NCBI GenBank assembly: GCA_964470035.1 | Contig: CAYYBR010000001.1 | Location: 10,281 to 74,280, forward strand | From: JAJRXG01 sp964470035 | GTDB taxonomy: Bacteria; Bacteroidota; Bacteroidia; Chitinophagales; Saprospiraceae | Direction of reading: 5' to 3' | Length of the DNA: 64,000 nucleotides | Part shown: one piece after another, positions 51,355 through 59,901 of the stretch | How positions within the stretch are numbered: position 1 is the stretch's first letter | How the letters are laid out: the number at the start of each line of letters is the position of its first letter | Notes under the pieces: generated by a model | Database searches by the model: none | What the model saw: the letters and a program-made list of their open reading frames with translations, nothing else | What the model was told of the DNA's origin: nothing | Translations under genes and position numbers: made by a program

Positions 51355-52875
51355 CTATCTCTTAGTTACGTTCACTGCTATTCTTCTGTTTTGCGCTCTT
51401 CCTTCAGGCGTGTCATTTGTAGCGACAGGATGTGCTATACCATATCCTTCTGTTGTCACACGACTACCATTGATACCCGCTGCTACTAGGGCTGCCTTTA
51501 CTGCATTAGCTCTTGCAGCTGACAATCTCATATTAGACTCAGGGTTACCTGTGTTATCTGTGTATCCGCCGATCTTTATCTCCACCGTCTCATAAGCCTT
51601 GAGTATCTCAATGATATTGTTGATTTGCTCAGAAGACTTATCACGATCGATCGTTGCACTTCCTGTTGCAAAATTGATTCTATCGAAGTTATACCACTCA
51701 TCTGGGTTGATCGCCATCTTGGCATTATCCAAGAACTTGATCAGTTTGTTTTCTACACCAAACTCAGGTATGTTCAATTCTACGCCGTTAGCTAATGTGG
51801 TCTTGAAGAAGTCTCCTAGTCCACCCATAGCATCACCTACAGCACCAGCTGCATCGCTTGCCATATCTCCGACAGCTCCGGCTGCATCACCAGCTACATC
51901 GCCAACTGCGCTCGCAGCATCACCAGCTACATCGCCAACTGCACTTGCAGCATCACCAGCTGCATCGACTACTTTATCTATAGGATTTGCTGGAACTTCG
52001 TTACCACACATCTTCCATCCGATAAGTGCTACAGCAAGTAGACCTACAAGAGGGAGAATCTTCATCAGCATATTGCCACCACTTTTAGCGACACCTCCAG
52101 CCAAATCAGCAGTTTTGCCAGCTACATCACCGACAGCACCTGCTGCTGCTTTAGCTGTGTCACCAGCAGTTCCGACCACTTTGCCAGCTGCACCACCGAC
52201 AGCACCTGCCGCTGCTTTAGCTGTGTCACCAGCAGTTCCAACCACTTTGCCAGCTGCATCTGCAGCACCGCCGACAGCGCCTGTAGCTCCACCGACAGCA
52301 CCACTAAGTGCATCAGAAGCTTTGTCCATCAAGCTATCTCCAAGATCAAAACCGATCATGTCAGCGATACCTTGTGGCATAGCGCTTGTAATATTTTTTC
52401 TTTGCCCAGTGAGCATCTCTATCAGACCAGAAGCACCGAGGCCACCGCCTAAGACTTTCTTTCCTAGATATCCCATGATCATCGGAGCTACCATGCCGAG
52501 TAGTCCAGAAGACGAGCTTCTTTTTACTCCAGATAGGGATCCTACTAAGTCTAGTATACCTCCAACTTTATCTCCGAAAAGAGATCCCATCAAACTTCCA
52601 CCGATATCTTTAGGGTCACCTTGAGCAAGGTTTCCTCCACCGATAAGACCTCCAAGATTATCTAGTAATCCAGCATTGTCCTTATTGCTGATCATGTCAA
52701 AAATTTGGCCGAAGCCAGAAGGGTCACTTGATTTGTTAAGCATACCGCCCAGAATGGTAGGAACTAAACTTCCTATAGCACTGCTGATACCACTCTCACT
52801 TTCGCCGAGTGAACTAGCTGCCTGTTTTACGATCTGGTCAGTAACTAGACCTCCCAAGTCTTTGATAATATTCAT
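51355..52875 (-). CDS. DUF937-OmpA protein with LEA-like 11-residue repeats
   Basis: This 506-residue protein has a DUF937 domain (about 1-165, SSAIGSLVPTILGGMLN) and a first Ala/Gly/Lys/Asp repeat region (about 195-265, 22-residue units). One membrane helix follows (about 270-288, MKILPLVGLLAVALIGW), then a second repeat region of 11-residue units (GDVAGDAASAV type, about 300-350), and a C-terminal OmpA domain (about 390-505, FATGSATIDRDKS, IGGYTDNTGNPESN, GRAQNRRIAV). The 11-residue amphipathic repeats recall late-embryogenesis-abundant and apolipoprotein helices. It has no signal peptide. The OmpA part should bind peptidoglycan, so the DUF937 part is probably cytoplasmic. Confidence 0.87.
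   Translation of the reverse strand: MNIIKDLGGLVTDQIVKQAASSLGESESGISSAIGSLVPTILGGMLNKSSDPSGFGQIFDMISNKDNAGLLDNLGGLIGGGNLAQGDPKDIGGSLMGSLFGDKVGGILDLVGSLSGVKRSSSSGLLGMVAPMIMGYLGKKVLGGGLGASGLIEMLTGQRKNITSAMPQGIADMIGFDLGDSLMDKASDALSGAVGGATGAVGGAADAAGKVVGTAGDTAKAAAGAVGGAAGKVVGTAGDTAKAAAGAVGDVAGKTADLAGGVAKSGGNMLMKILPLVGLLAVALIGWKMCGNEVPANPIDKVVDAAGDAASAVGDVAGDAASAVGDVAGDAAGAVGDMASDAAGAVGDAMGGLGDFFKTTLANGVELNIPEFGVENKLIKFLDNAKMAINPDEWYNFDRINFATGSATIDRDKSSEQINNIIEILKAYETVEIKIGGYTDNTGNPESNMRLSAARANAVKAALVAAGINGSRVTTEGYGIAHPVATNDTPEGRAQNRRIAVNVTKR
51875..51970 (-). repeat. 33-bp tandem coding repeats
   Basis: Units of 33 bp (for example 51888 and 51921 start with ATCACCAGCTACATCGCCAA) encode the 11-residue AGDAASAVGDV repeat. 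Two units are nearly identical, so copy number may vary between strains. Confidence 0.75.
52131..52262 (-). repeat. 66-bp tandem coding repeats
   Basis: Two units of 66 bp beginning at 52131 and 52197 are almost identical and encode a 22-residue repeat (two 11-residue half units). Confidence 0.75.
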
Positions 52876-53038
52876 AAATGTAAATTTGAAAAATGAGTAC
52901 TAAGTAATGATATGTGAATTTGGACGAATGCCGTCCTGTTTTGATAAGCGTGGTTTCTAGATGTGTCTTGATTGATGGTAATCCTATATATTTTCTTGGT
53001 ACGCACTATTTATTGGACGAAAGTACAATGGATTTGGT

Positions 53039-53051
53039 CACTTTCGAAAAT
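53039..53051 (+). repeat. One-mismatch copy of the 13-mer
   Basis: CACTTTCGAAAAT differs from the dispersed 13-mer only at position 9. It is intergenic, before the YigZ gene. Confidence 0.4.
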
Positions 53052-53114
53052 TAACGATATGTATTTTTACGCTTCTAGGGTATGGATAATTGACAGAACT
53101 AAGCGCACCTATAA

Positions 53115-53771
53115 ATGACAGAGGATGAATACCTGACGATAGCAGCTGCTGGAGAAGGCGAGTATAAAGAGAAAGGAAGTAAGTTTATCAGCTATCTCGT
53201 GCCCTTCTCTGACATAGCACTACTACCAGATGTACTCCATACGATAGGTGTACAACATCCTAAGGCAAGACATCTTTGCTACGCCTATCGAGTAGGTATC
53301 AAAGGGGATATCACAAGGTCCAACGATGATGGAGAGCCATCAGGCACAGCAGGCAAACCCATCCTCAATGTGTTGTATAGTCAAGAAGTATCGGATGTGT
53401 TTTGTGGTGTTATAAGGTATTTTGGAGGAACAAAGCTAGGCGCAAGTGGTCTTATCAGGGCTTACAAATCTGCTGCCGAGGATGCTTTTGAAAGAACTGA
53501 TAAGAGGGTAGTAGTAGTCACTACTGACTTACTTATAAGCTACAGATCCGAGGACATGGGCTTACTCTACACTGCGCTCAAAAAGTATGGATGTGATACC
53601 ATCGACCAACTTTGGGAGCAAGGCCCACAGTTAAAAGCTGCAGTACCTTTAAGCACGGCAGACGATGTCAGAAAAGCGCTAATCGCTGCGAGTCACGGTT
53701 ATGAAGTAGCTGACATCACTGATGACTTTATCTCAGACAGAATAAAAGTCGAGATAGGTCGGGATCAGTAA
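53115..53771 (+). CDS. YigZ/IMPACT family protein
   Basis: This 218-residue protein has the UPF0029/IMPACT N-terminal domain: KEKGSKFISYLVP, HLCYAYRVG, SNDDGEPSGTAGKPIL and VIRYFGGTKLGASGLIRAY. A C-terminal ferredoxin-like UPF0029 subdomain follows. Family members are linked to translation control in eukaryotes; the bacterial role is unknown. It converges with the AhpD-like gene and overlaps its end by seven bases. Confidence 0.92.
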   Translation: MTEDEYLTIAAAGEGEYKEKGSKFISYLVPFSDIALLPDVLHTIGVQHPKARHLCYAYRVGIKGDITRSNDDGEPSGTAGKPILNVLYSQEVSDVFCGVIRYFGGTKLGASGLIRAYKSAAEDAFERTDKRVVVVTTDLLISYRSEDMGLLYTALKKYGCDTIDQLWEQGPQLKAAVPLSTADDVRKALIAASHGYEVADITDDFISDRIKVEIGRDQ

Positions 53772-54364
53772 TTGTGCTTACCGATAGACCATCCTTTATG
53801 TCCAAGTAGCTGATCGCCATCTTGAGCTGCTGGCCCCTCGAGTTGTGTACCCATGCTGTCGTTCCATCTGTTGAGGTATCCGAAAAGTGCGATAACACCT
53901 AAGATCTCAACTATTTCTCCTTCGTCCCAATGTTCTCTCATCTTTTGAGATATTTCATCTGTGACCGCATTAGGGACATTGGATGCTGCTATAGCTAAAT
54001 CAAAAGCTGCTCTTTCAGCTTCAGAAAAAGCCGAATACGTCTTGTAGTCCCATATGTGCTGAAGTTTATCTTCCTCTGAACCATATCTTACAGCTGCCCT
54101 TATCGCATGTGCTTCACAATATCTGCACCCTGTTGTCATACTGGATAGATAAGCGATCTGTCGCTTGAGGGCGCTGGTGACACGGCCTTTGTTTTCCATG
54201 ACGGCCTGATTCATCTCTACAAAAGCAGAAGCTATCCTTGGCCTATGCATCATCGTGAATAGGCTATTAGGAGTAAACCCGAGGGTCTCCTCATAGAAGT
54301 CAGCCATTTTCGCTGCTTGTGGTGTAGCATCTCTGTTCAGCGGTTTTACTAGTGGTTCTTTCAT
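53765..54364 (-). CDS. Carboxymuconolactone decarboxylase/AhpD-like protein
   Basis: This 199-residue helical protein carries the AhpD-type active site TTGCRYCEAHAI, a Cys-X2-Cys with a following histidine, and the preceding helix KRQIAYLSS. AhpD-like proteins are peroxidase-coupled disulfide reductases or act on protocatechuate derivatives; the CxxCxxxH motif favours the redox role. It is a single gene, convergent with yigZ and divergent from the FKBP gene. Confidence 0.87.
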   Translation of the reverse strand: MKEPLVKPLNRDATPQAAKMADFYEETLGFTPNSLFTMMHRPRIASAFVEMNQAVMENKGRVTSALKRQIAYLSSMTTGCRYCEAHAIRAAVRYGSEEDKLQHIWDYKTYSAFSEAERAAFDLAIAASNVPNAVTDEISQKMREHWDEGEIVEILGVIALFGYLNRWNDSMGTQLEGPAAQDGDQLLGHKGWSIGKHNY

Positions 54365-54416
54365 ATTTCTTTACATTCAGTCTTACGGCAAACATATAAG
54401 TTTTCAGGAAGGGGGT

Positions 54417-54424
54417 TACATTTG
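54417..54424 (+). promoter_or_regulatory. -7 element of the FKBP gene
   Basis: TACATTTG matches TAnnTTTG, 24 nt before the ATG at 54448. No good -33 box is seen at the expected distance. Confidence 0.45.
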
Positions 54425-54447
54425 TCGTCATATACCGTTATAAGAAT

Positions 54448-55260
54448 ATGAAAAAAGTTGTACACTCGATAACAATGCTCGCCGTCGCTATATCTATGAT
54501 TAGCTGCGGAGGAAATGAGCCAGCCATATCTAGCGAGCAGGCCTTACAAGAGGTCTTTGCCGCATTTGGCAACAATCCAGAATTTGATGAAACTGGTTTC
54601 TATTTTGAAGTCCTGAATCAAGGTAATGGAGAACCTGTTTCAACTGATGGCTTTGGACTAGTAAGTCAGATATCCTATAATGCCGACGGAACCGTATTAG
54701 GTACTACGGGCTCTTTGCCAGCCGCTGTAACTATCGGAACACAATCTGGAGCCATAAGAGAAAGCTTAATAAAACTCAACATAGGAGGATCTATAAGAGT
54801 GTTTGTGCCAGCAACTACGGGTAACGCAGGACAAACTGCTGTATTTGATTTAACTGCAGAAAGGGTATTTGAAGATGTAGAAGACTTTAATACCACAGTG
54901 ATCGAAGAGTTTGCAGATGGCGAAAAATTAGAAACACAGATCTCTGATGAAGGCCTCTACTACACTATAGATGATGCAGGTGAAGGAGATAATCCTGGTC
55001 CTAGCTCTCGAGTTTCTGTTATCTACGAAGGATTTCACCTGAATGGCGATGTTTTTGATTCGAGTAATGGAAGTCCCATAACATTTGGATTGAACCAGGT
55101 TATACGAGGATGGACACTTGGCATACCATTGTATAAGCCAGGAGGGAACGGCATGCTTATCATTCCTTCTTCATTAGCATATGGTCAGAATGGAAATAGA
55201 GGTATACCTCCTAACTATCCTATCGCATTCACGGTAGAGCTAGTAGAGGTGGTGCAATAA
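54448..55260 (+). CDS. FKBP-type peptidyl-prolyl isomerase, lipoprotein
   Basis: This 270-residue protein has a lipoprotein signal (LAVAISMISCGGNE, Cys20), a first FKBP-like domain (about 50-140, degenerate), and a second, canonical FKBP domain at the C terminus (about 170-270, VSVIYEGFHLNGDVFDSS, VIRGWTLGIPLYKPGG, SLAYGQNG, IPPNYPIAFTVELVEV). It would speed proline isomerisation in envelope proteins. The N-terminal domain lacks most catalytic aromatic residues and may serve as a chaperone or dimerisation part. Confidence 0.9.
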   Translation: MKKVVHSITMLAVAISMISCGGNEPAISSEQALQEVFAAFGNNPEFDETGFYFEVLNQGNGEPVSTDGFGLVSQISYNADGTVLGTTGSLPAAVTIGTQSGAIRESLIKLNIGGSIRVFVPATTGNAGQTAVFDLTAERVFEDVEDFNTTVIEEFADGEKLETQISDEGLYYTIDDAGEGDNPGPSSRVSVIYEGFHLNGDVFDSSNGSPITFGLNQVIRGWTLGIPLYKPGGNGMLIIPSSLAYGQNGNRGIPPNYPIAFTVELVEVVQ

Positions 55261-55347
55261 CATTGCATTCACGATATTTTCTCTTTGCTCGCTTAGACTA
55301 GTAGAAAGTAGTGGTATCTTCGCGTACTACTAAAAATCACGCTATAC

Positions 55348-55890
55348 TTGACTACGCGCGAATATTTCGATGCATTTCTCAGCCAGTGTTTTGACGTTTT
55401 TCTAAAGAAGAATGCTGATTATGGAACTTCTTGGCGCGTATTGCGTCCAGCGTCCATAACTGATCAAATATTGATCAAGATTTCTAGGCTCAGATCCATA
55501 GATGAGAAAGGCCAACAAAAGGTTAATGATCCCATAGAAGGAGAATTTTATGGGTTGATCAACTATTCTATTATGGCTTTGATACAACTAGATCGAGGTT
55601 CGAATGTTGATACGGAGATGCCCTTAGAAGCGCTAGAATCAGAATATAAGAATCAAGTAGGGATAGCACGAAGTCTTCTTGATAAGAAGAATCACGACTA
55701 TGGAGAGGCGTGGAAGATGATGAGGTTATCTAGTATCATAGATATCATCTTGATGAAAGTACATCGTATGAAGAGTATAGAGGAAAATCAAGGTAAAACT
55801 TTGATCTCTGAAGGTCTAGATGCTAATTATCTCGATATAATTAACTACTGTGTTTTTGGTCTTGTTAAGTTATCCGAAAGTAAAAAGTAA
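55348..55890 (+). CDS. DUF1599 family protein with internal duplication
   Basis: This 180-residue protein contains two similar halves. KKNADYGTSWRVLRPASITD with ILIKISRLRSI, and KKNHDYGEAWKMMRLSSIID with ILMKVHRMKSI, are the same motif about 90 residues apart. DUF1599 resembles all-alpha nucleotide pyrophosphohydrolases in having Asp-Tyr-Gly and Lys/Arg helices, but activity is unproven. The start is TTG at 55348. It is followed 3 nt later by a DoxX-like membrane protein; this order recurs in Bacteroidota. Confidence 0.87.
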   Translation: MTTREYFDAFLSQCFDVFLKKNADYGTSWRVLRPASITDQILIKISRLRSIDEKGQQKVNDPIEGEFYGLINYSIMALIQLDRGSNVDTEMPLEALESEYKNQVGIARSLLDKKNHDYGEAWKMMRLSSIIDIILMKVHRMKSIEENQGKTLISEGLDANYLDIINYCVFGLVKLSESKK

Positions 55891-55893
55891 GAA

Positions 55894-57375
55894 ATGACAC
55901 TAGGTACTATCGTAGCTATGGTGGCTATCGCTGCTGTGGTGTTTACAGTATTAACATGGTTAGTCCTTAAGCAACAAAAATCTCTGATCATGTCATATGC
56001 TCAGAATTTCTGTGGTGGGTTTTTCATCTTTTCAGGGATGGTCAAGGCTGTTGACCCTTTAGGACTAGCCTATAAGATGGAACAGTACTTTGAGCAGTTC
56101 GAGTTTGTGTTTGATGGCACGTGGTTTAGTTTCATGTCATCCTTGTTTCCCATCCTCACGGATTATGCAAGTGGATTATCCGTCTTTATCATCGTCTTTG
56201 AGATCGTACTAGGTATCATGTTGATCATGGGACATCGACCCAAGTTTACATCATGGTCCTTCTTAGGGCTAGTTGTCTTTTTTACGGTTTTGACAGGATT
56301 TACCTTTTTGACAGGGTATGTTCCTAGCGACGGCGCCTTTTTTAACTTTAGTTCTTGGGGTGCGTATGACTCTTCTAATATGAAGGTTACCGACTGCGGC
56401 TGCTTTGGAGACTTTTTAAAGTTGGAACCGAAGGTGTCCTTCCAGAAGGATTTATTCTTATTAATTCCTGCGTTATTTTTCATATTCAGATCAAAGACGA
56501 TGCACCACATTGGATCTTCTCTCTTGAGAAATCTGGTCACGGTGATTGCGACATTAGGACTCCTTTACTTTTGCCTCAGCAATTTTGTATGGGACATCCC
56601 TGACAATGATTTCCGTCCTTTCAAGAAAGGTGCTGATATCGCTAGTCAGAAGAAAGCTGAAGAAGATGCAGCGGCTAATGTGCAGGTACTTGGTGTTAAT
56701 CTTACTAACAAGAGCTCAAACGAAAGGGTAGAGATCGATTATAATACCTATTTGGCCACATTTAAAGACTATCCAAAGGAAGCATGGTCTGTGGACTACG
56801 TGCAGTCAGAGCCAACAGTGGAGCATACAAAGATCAGTGAGTTTGATGTAGTTGATGCAGATGGTGCCAGTCTTAATGATCAGATACTGGGTTCTTCTGG
56901 ACCGCTCTTTTTGATAGTAGCATACGAGATATATGGTGATGCGAGTCCTAGCACGCGGATCGTCAGAGATACGACATATACGCTGGATACGATCTATGGA
57001 TCGGATCAGAGTGTCAATATAGAGCGATCTATACTCGGTGTAGATGAGAGAACAGAGGAGTATGTCGACTATCTTTGGAAGGATTTCTATACGAAGAGGT
57101 ACGAAGAAGTGGTGTCTCCATTTATCAGAGAGGCAAGGGCAGATGGTATACCAGGTTATATAGCTGTGGGAGCCGATGCGACTCAGATAGCTGACTTTAT
57201 CGATGACATGGATCTTGATATCATAGGAGGAGAGTCAGATGACATATTGCTAAAAACCATCGTTCGATCTAACCCTGGTGTCGTCTTATTTGATAAAGGC
57301 CTGTTAGTAGACAAATGGCACTATAAACAATTGCCAGATTATGGTGTCGTTAAATCTCAACATCTCGACAAGTAG
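55894..57375 (+). CDS. DoxX/MauE-like membrane protein (BT_3928 family)
   Basis: This 493-residue protein has about five to six membrane helices in its first 220 residues, including the DoxX-like FCGGFFIFSGMVKAVDPLGLA, and a Cys-Gly-Cys-Phe-Gly motif (DCGCFGDFLKL) common to MauE/VKOR-related redox membrane proteins. The C-terminal 270 residues form a soluble periplasmic part with a thioredoxin-like strand order and no obvious Cys-X-X-Cys. It is coupled to the DUF1599 gene (3-nt gap). A role in envelope thiol redox is an inference. Confidence 0.82.
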   Translation: MTLGTIVAMVAIAAVVFTVLTWLVLKQQKSLIMSYAQNFCGGFFIFSGMVKAVDPLGLAYKMEQYFEQFEFVFDGTWFSFMSSLFPILTDYASGLSVFIIVFEIVLGIMLIMGHRPKFTSWSFLGLVVFFTVLTGFTFLTGYVPSDGAFFNFSSWGAYDSSNMKVTDCGCFGDFLKLEPKVSFQKDLFLLIPALFFIFRSKTMHHIGSSLLRNLVTVIATLGLLYFCLSNFVWDIPDNDFRPFKKGADIASQKKAEEDAAANVQVLGVNLTNKSSNERVEIDYNTYLATFKDYPKEAWSVDYVQSEPTVEHTKISEFDVVDADGASLNDQILGSSGPLFLIVAYEIYGDASPSTRIVRDTTYTLDTIYGSDQSVNIERSILGVDERTEEYVDYLWKDFYTKRYEEVVSPFIREARADGIPGYIAVGADATQIADFIDDMDLDIIGGESDDILLKTIVRSNPGVVLFDKGLLVDKWHYKQLPDYGVVKSQHLDK

Positions 57376-57390
57376 TGTGAGATAATATTA

Positions 57391-57398
57391 TACCTTTG
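57391..57398 (+). promoter_or_regulatory. -7 element of nusB
   Basis: TACCTTTG matches TAnnTTTG exactly, 30 nt before the nusB ATG; it is identical to the SRP RNA -7 box. Confidence 0.5.
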
Positions 57399-57427
57399 AA
57401 TCATATATTATTAGTTGAAATATATAA

Positions 57428-58360
57428 ATGCTTAGCAGAAGGAGCGTACGCATAAAAGCCATGCAACTGCTCTTCTCAGTAAACCGAGACGAGCAGCTAG
57501 ACCTAGAGGAGGCGAAGAAAAGATATTGGACTTCGATAGAAGACACCTATCGTTTGTATATTCTTAACCTGATGGTGATCGTCAGGGTCGCTAAGACGGC
57601 ATCTGATGATATGTCTAAGCGAAGCGTCAAAAGACTTCCTACAGACGCTGATAAAATCTTTACAGACAAACTCTATAACAATAGTTTAATCAAGAATCTT
57701 GAGCTGAACAAAGAGCTGCTCAAGACTGCTAAGTCATTGGGATTCACGGAGACACTCAATGAAGACTATTGCACTAAGATCTACTATGAGTTCTTAAAGA
57801 ATGAAGTTTATATAAACTATCTGACTAAGGATAGTACTAATGAAGATCACCTCGAAGTACTCTTGGAGCTGTATAGATTCTGCCGGCAGAATGAACTCTT
57901 CAATGAGATCATGGAGGATCACTACGGTACGTGGCAGGATGATAAGAGTGTAGTGGTAGGATCGGTGAAAAAGACACTGAAGAGACTACCTGAGGTCAGT
58001 GATAAGTTTATCAAGGATTATCATCCAGCAGATGAGACTGTTAATGAATTTGGATTTCAGCTACTCGTGAGGACCCTAGAGGGAGACAAAGCACTCCACG
58101 AACTTATCGAACCGACATTAAAGAACTGGGATAGTGAGCGTCTTGCGATCATCGATATGATACTGCTTAAGATGGCGACTTGCGAGTTCACCGGTTTTGA
58201 GAGTATACCTACCAAGGTGACTGTCAATGAATACATAGATATAGCCAAAAATTATAGTACTGCAAAGAGTAAAGACTTCATCAATGGTGTTTTAGATCGC
58301 ATCATGAAAGATCTACAAGAAGCTGGCTCTATCAAAAAAACCGGTCGAGGTCTAGACTAA
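57428..58360 (+). CDS. nusB: Transcription antitermination factor NusB
   Basis: This 310-residue protein starts LSRRSVRIKAMQLLFSVNRD, the NusB N-terminal helix, and its last third is the conserved NusB core (WDSERLAIIDMILLKMATCE, IPTKVTVNEYIDIAKNYST, FINGVLDRI). It is about twice the length of Escherichia coli NusB because of a helical insertion, normal for Bacteroidota. With NusE it binds boxA RNA for rRNA antitermination. Its stop and the guaA start share one base. Confidence 0.93.
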   Translation: MLSRRSVRIKAMQLLFSVNRDEQLDLEEAKKRYWTSIEDTYRLYILNLMVIVRVAKTASDDMSKRSVKRLPTDADKIFTDKLYNNSLIKNLELNKELLKTAKSLGFTETLNEDYCTKIYYEFLKNEVYINYLTKDSTNEDHLEVLLELYRFCRQNELFNEIMEDHYGTWQDDKSVVVGSVKKTLKRLPEVSDKFIKDYHPADETVNEFGFQLLVRTLEGDKALHELIEPTLKNWDSERLAIIDMILLKMATCEFTGFESIPTKVTVNEYIDIAKNYSTAKSKDFINGVLDRIMKDLQEAGSIKKTGRGLD

Positions 58361-59901
58361 TGTCAAATGCTCCCGATGTCATACAGATCCTGGATTTTGG
58401 ATCTCAGTATACTCAGCTGATCGCAAGGAGGGTCAGAGAACTCCACACTTACTGTGAGATTCGTCCATATAACACAGATCTGTCTCATCTTGATGGGGCC
58501 AAGGGCATCATCCTTTCTGGCAGTCCCTGCAGCGTAAATGGAGAAGAAAGACTCGATATAGATGTCAAGCATCTCAGTACGATCGCACCGATCCTAGGCG
58601 TCTGCTATGGAGCTCAGTATATCGCTGATATATATGGCGGTAAGGTAGCGAGGTCCGAGAAGAGAGAATATGGAAAGGCCATGGTCTCCGTCGATGATAC
58701 GCATGTCTTATTTACGGAAGTGTCATCAGAAAGCCAGATGTGGATGTCACATGCTGATACCATCCTCGAGCTAGGTGATGGGTTCAAGCCGATCGGCAAA
58801 ACGGCTAACATACCGTATGCGGCTTTTGCCTACGATGGAGAGCAGCATCCGCTATATGGGATACAGTTTCATCCAGAGGTAACGCATAGTCTAGAAGGTT
58901 CGAAGGTCTTAGAGAACTTTATAACCAAGGTATGTGGCGTACGACAAGGCTGGTCCTCGGCATCTTTCATAGATCAAGCTGTCGATGAGATAAGATCGAA
59001 GGTAGGTAGCGATCAGGTCCTACTAGGTATCTCGGGAGGGGTGGACTCGACCGTCGCGGCTATGCTCATCCACAAGGCTATCGGTGATCAGCTCACTAGC
59101 TTTTTTATCAATAATGGACTACTCAGAAAGGGCGAGTTCGAGGAAGTACTTGACTCCTATCAAGAGCTCGGTCTCAATGTCAATGGCATCGATGCGAGCC
59201 AAGACTTTTTGACTGCTTTGGATGGTATCTCAGATCCGGAGCGCAAGCGCAAGATCATCGGTAAGACTTTTATAGATGTCTTCCTCAAAGAAGCAGAGGA
59301 GTTGCCTGACGTGAGGTGGTTAGCGCAGGGTACGATCTATCCTGATGTGATCGAATCTGTGAGTGTGAAAGGTCCATCTGCGACTATCAAATCTCATCAC
59401 AACGTAGGAGGCTTACCTGACTATCTGGATCTCGATCTTCTAGAACCCCTGCGCATGTTATTCAAGGACGAAGTGCGCAAGGTAGGTAACGCCTTAGGCC
59501 TGCCATCCACTTTCGTAAATAGGCACCCTTTTCCAGGACCAGGGCTGGCCATCCGAGTACTCGGAGAGATATCAGAAGAGAAAGTAAGACTCTGTCAGGA
59601 GGCAGATAAGATATATATCGACTTGCTCAGGAAGCACGGATGGTATGACAAGGTATGGCAAGCAGCGACCATCCTCTTGCCAGTCAAGAGTGTAGGTGTC
59701 ATGGGAGATGAGAGAACTTATGAGTATACTTGTGCTATACGAGCAGTAAATTCGAAAGATGGCATGACGGCAGAATGGACTAAATTGCCTTATGAACTGC
59801 TCGCTGAGATATCTAATGAAATTATCAACTCAGTAAAAGGAATCAATAGGGTAGTCTATGATATCAGTACTAAACCACCTGCTACGATCGAGTGGGAGTA
59901 G
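58360..59901 (+). CDS. guaA: GMP synthase (glutamine-hydrolysing)
   Basis: This 513-residue enzyme has an N-terminal class I glutamine amidotransferase (ILDFGSQYTQLIARRVRE, nucleophile in GVCYGAQ, His/Glu in FHPEVTHS). The ATP-pyrophosphatase domain follows (P-loop GISGGVDSTVAA), then the C-terminal dimerisation domain (HPFPGPGLAIRVLGE, DISTKPPATIEWE). It aminates XMP to GMP. It is downstream of nusB and overlaps a PBP1-like lipoprotein gene by 44 bases. A copy of the dispersed 13-mer encodes the variable STFVNR just before the conserved HPFPGPGL. Confidence 0.97.
   Translation: MSNAPDVIQILDFGSQYTQLIARRVRELHTYCEIRPYNTDLSHLDGAKGIILSGSPCSVNGEERLDIDVKHLSTIAPILGVCYGAQYIADIYGGKVARSEKREYGKAMVSVDDTHVLFTEVSSESQMWMSHADTILELGDGFKPIGKTANIPYAAFAYDGEQHPLYGIQFHPEVTHSLEGSKVLENFITKVCGVRQGWSSASFIDQAVDEIRSKVGSDQVLLGISGGVDSTVAAMLIHKAIGDQLTSFFINNGLLRKGEFEEVLDSYQELGLNVNGIDASQDFLTALDGISDPERKRKIIGKTFIDVFLKEAEELPDVRWLAQGTIYPDVIESVSVKGPSATIKSHHNVGGLPDYLDLDLLEPLRMLFKDEVRKVGNALGLPSTFVNRHPFPGPGLAIRVLGEISEEKVRLCQEADKIYIDLLRKHGWYDKVWQAATILLPVKSVGVMGDERTYEYTCAIRAVNSKDGMTAEWTKLPYELLAEISNEIINSVKGINRVVYDISTKPPATIEWE
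59508..59520 (+). repeat. Dispersed 13-mer CACTTTCGTAAAT, copy 9
   Basis: Exact copy inside guaA, read as Thr-Phe-Val-Asn directly before a strongly conserved protein motif. Confidence 0.85.

Noticed and set aside
51599..52624. Long plus-strand open frame (341 codons) opposite the DUF937-OmpA gene
   Set aside because: Its product is a low-complexity alanine/proline/serine/threonine chain produced by the antisense of GCA/GCT-rich repeats. The minus-strand gene has clear domains.
56163..56540. Minus-strand open frame opposite the DoxX-like gene
   Set aside because: It is antisense to membrane helices and the DCGCFG motif of the real gene.
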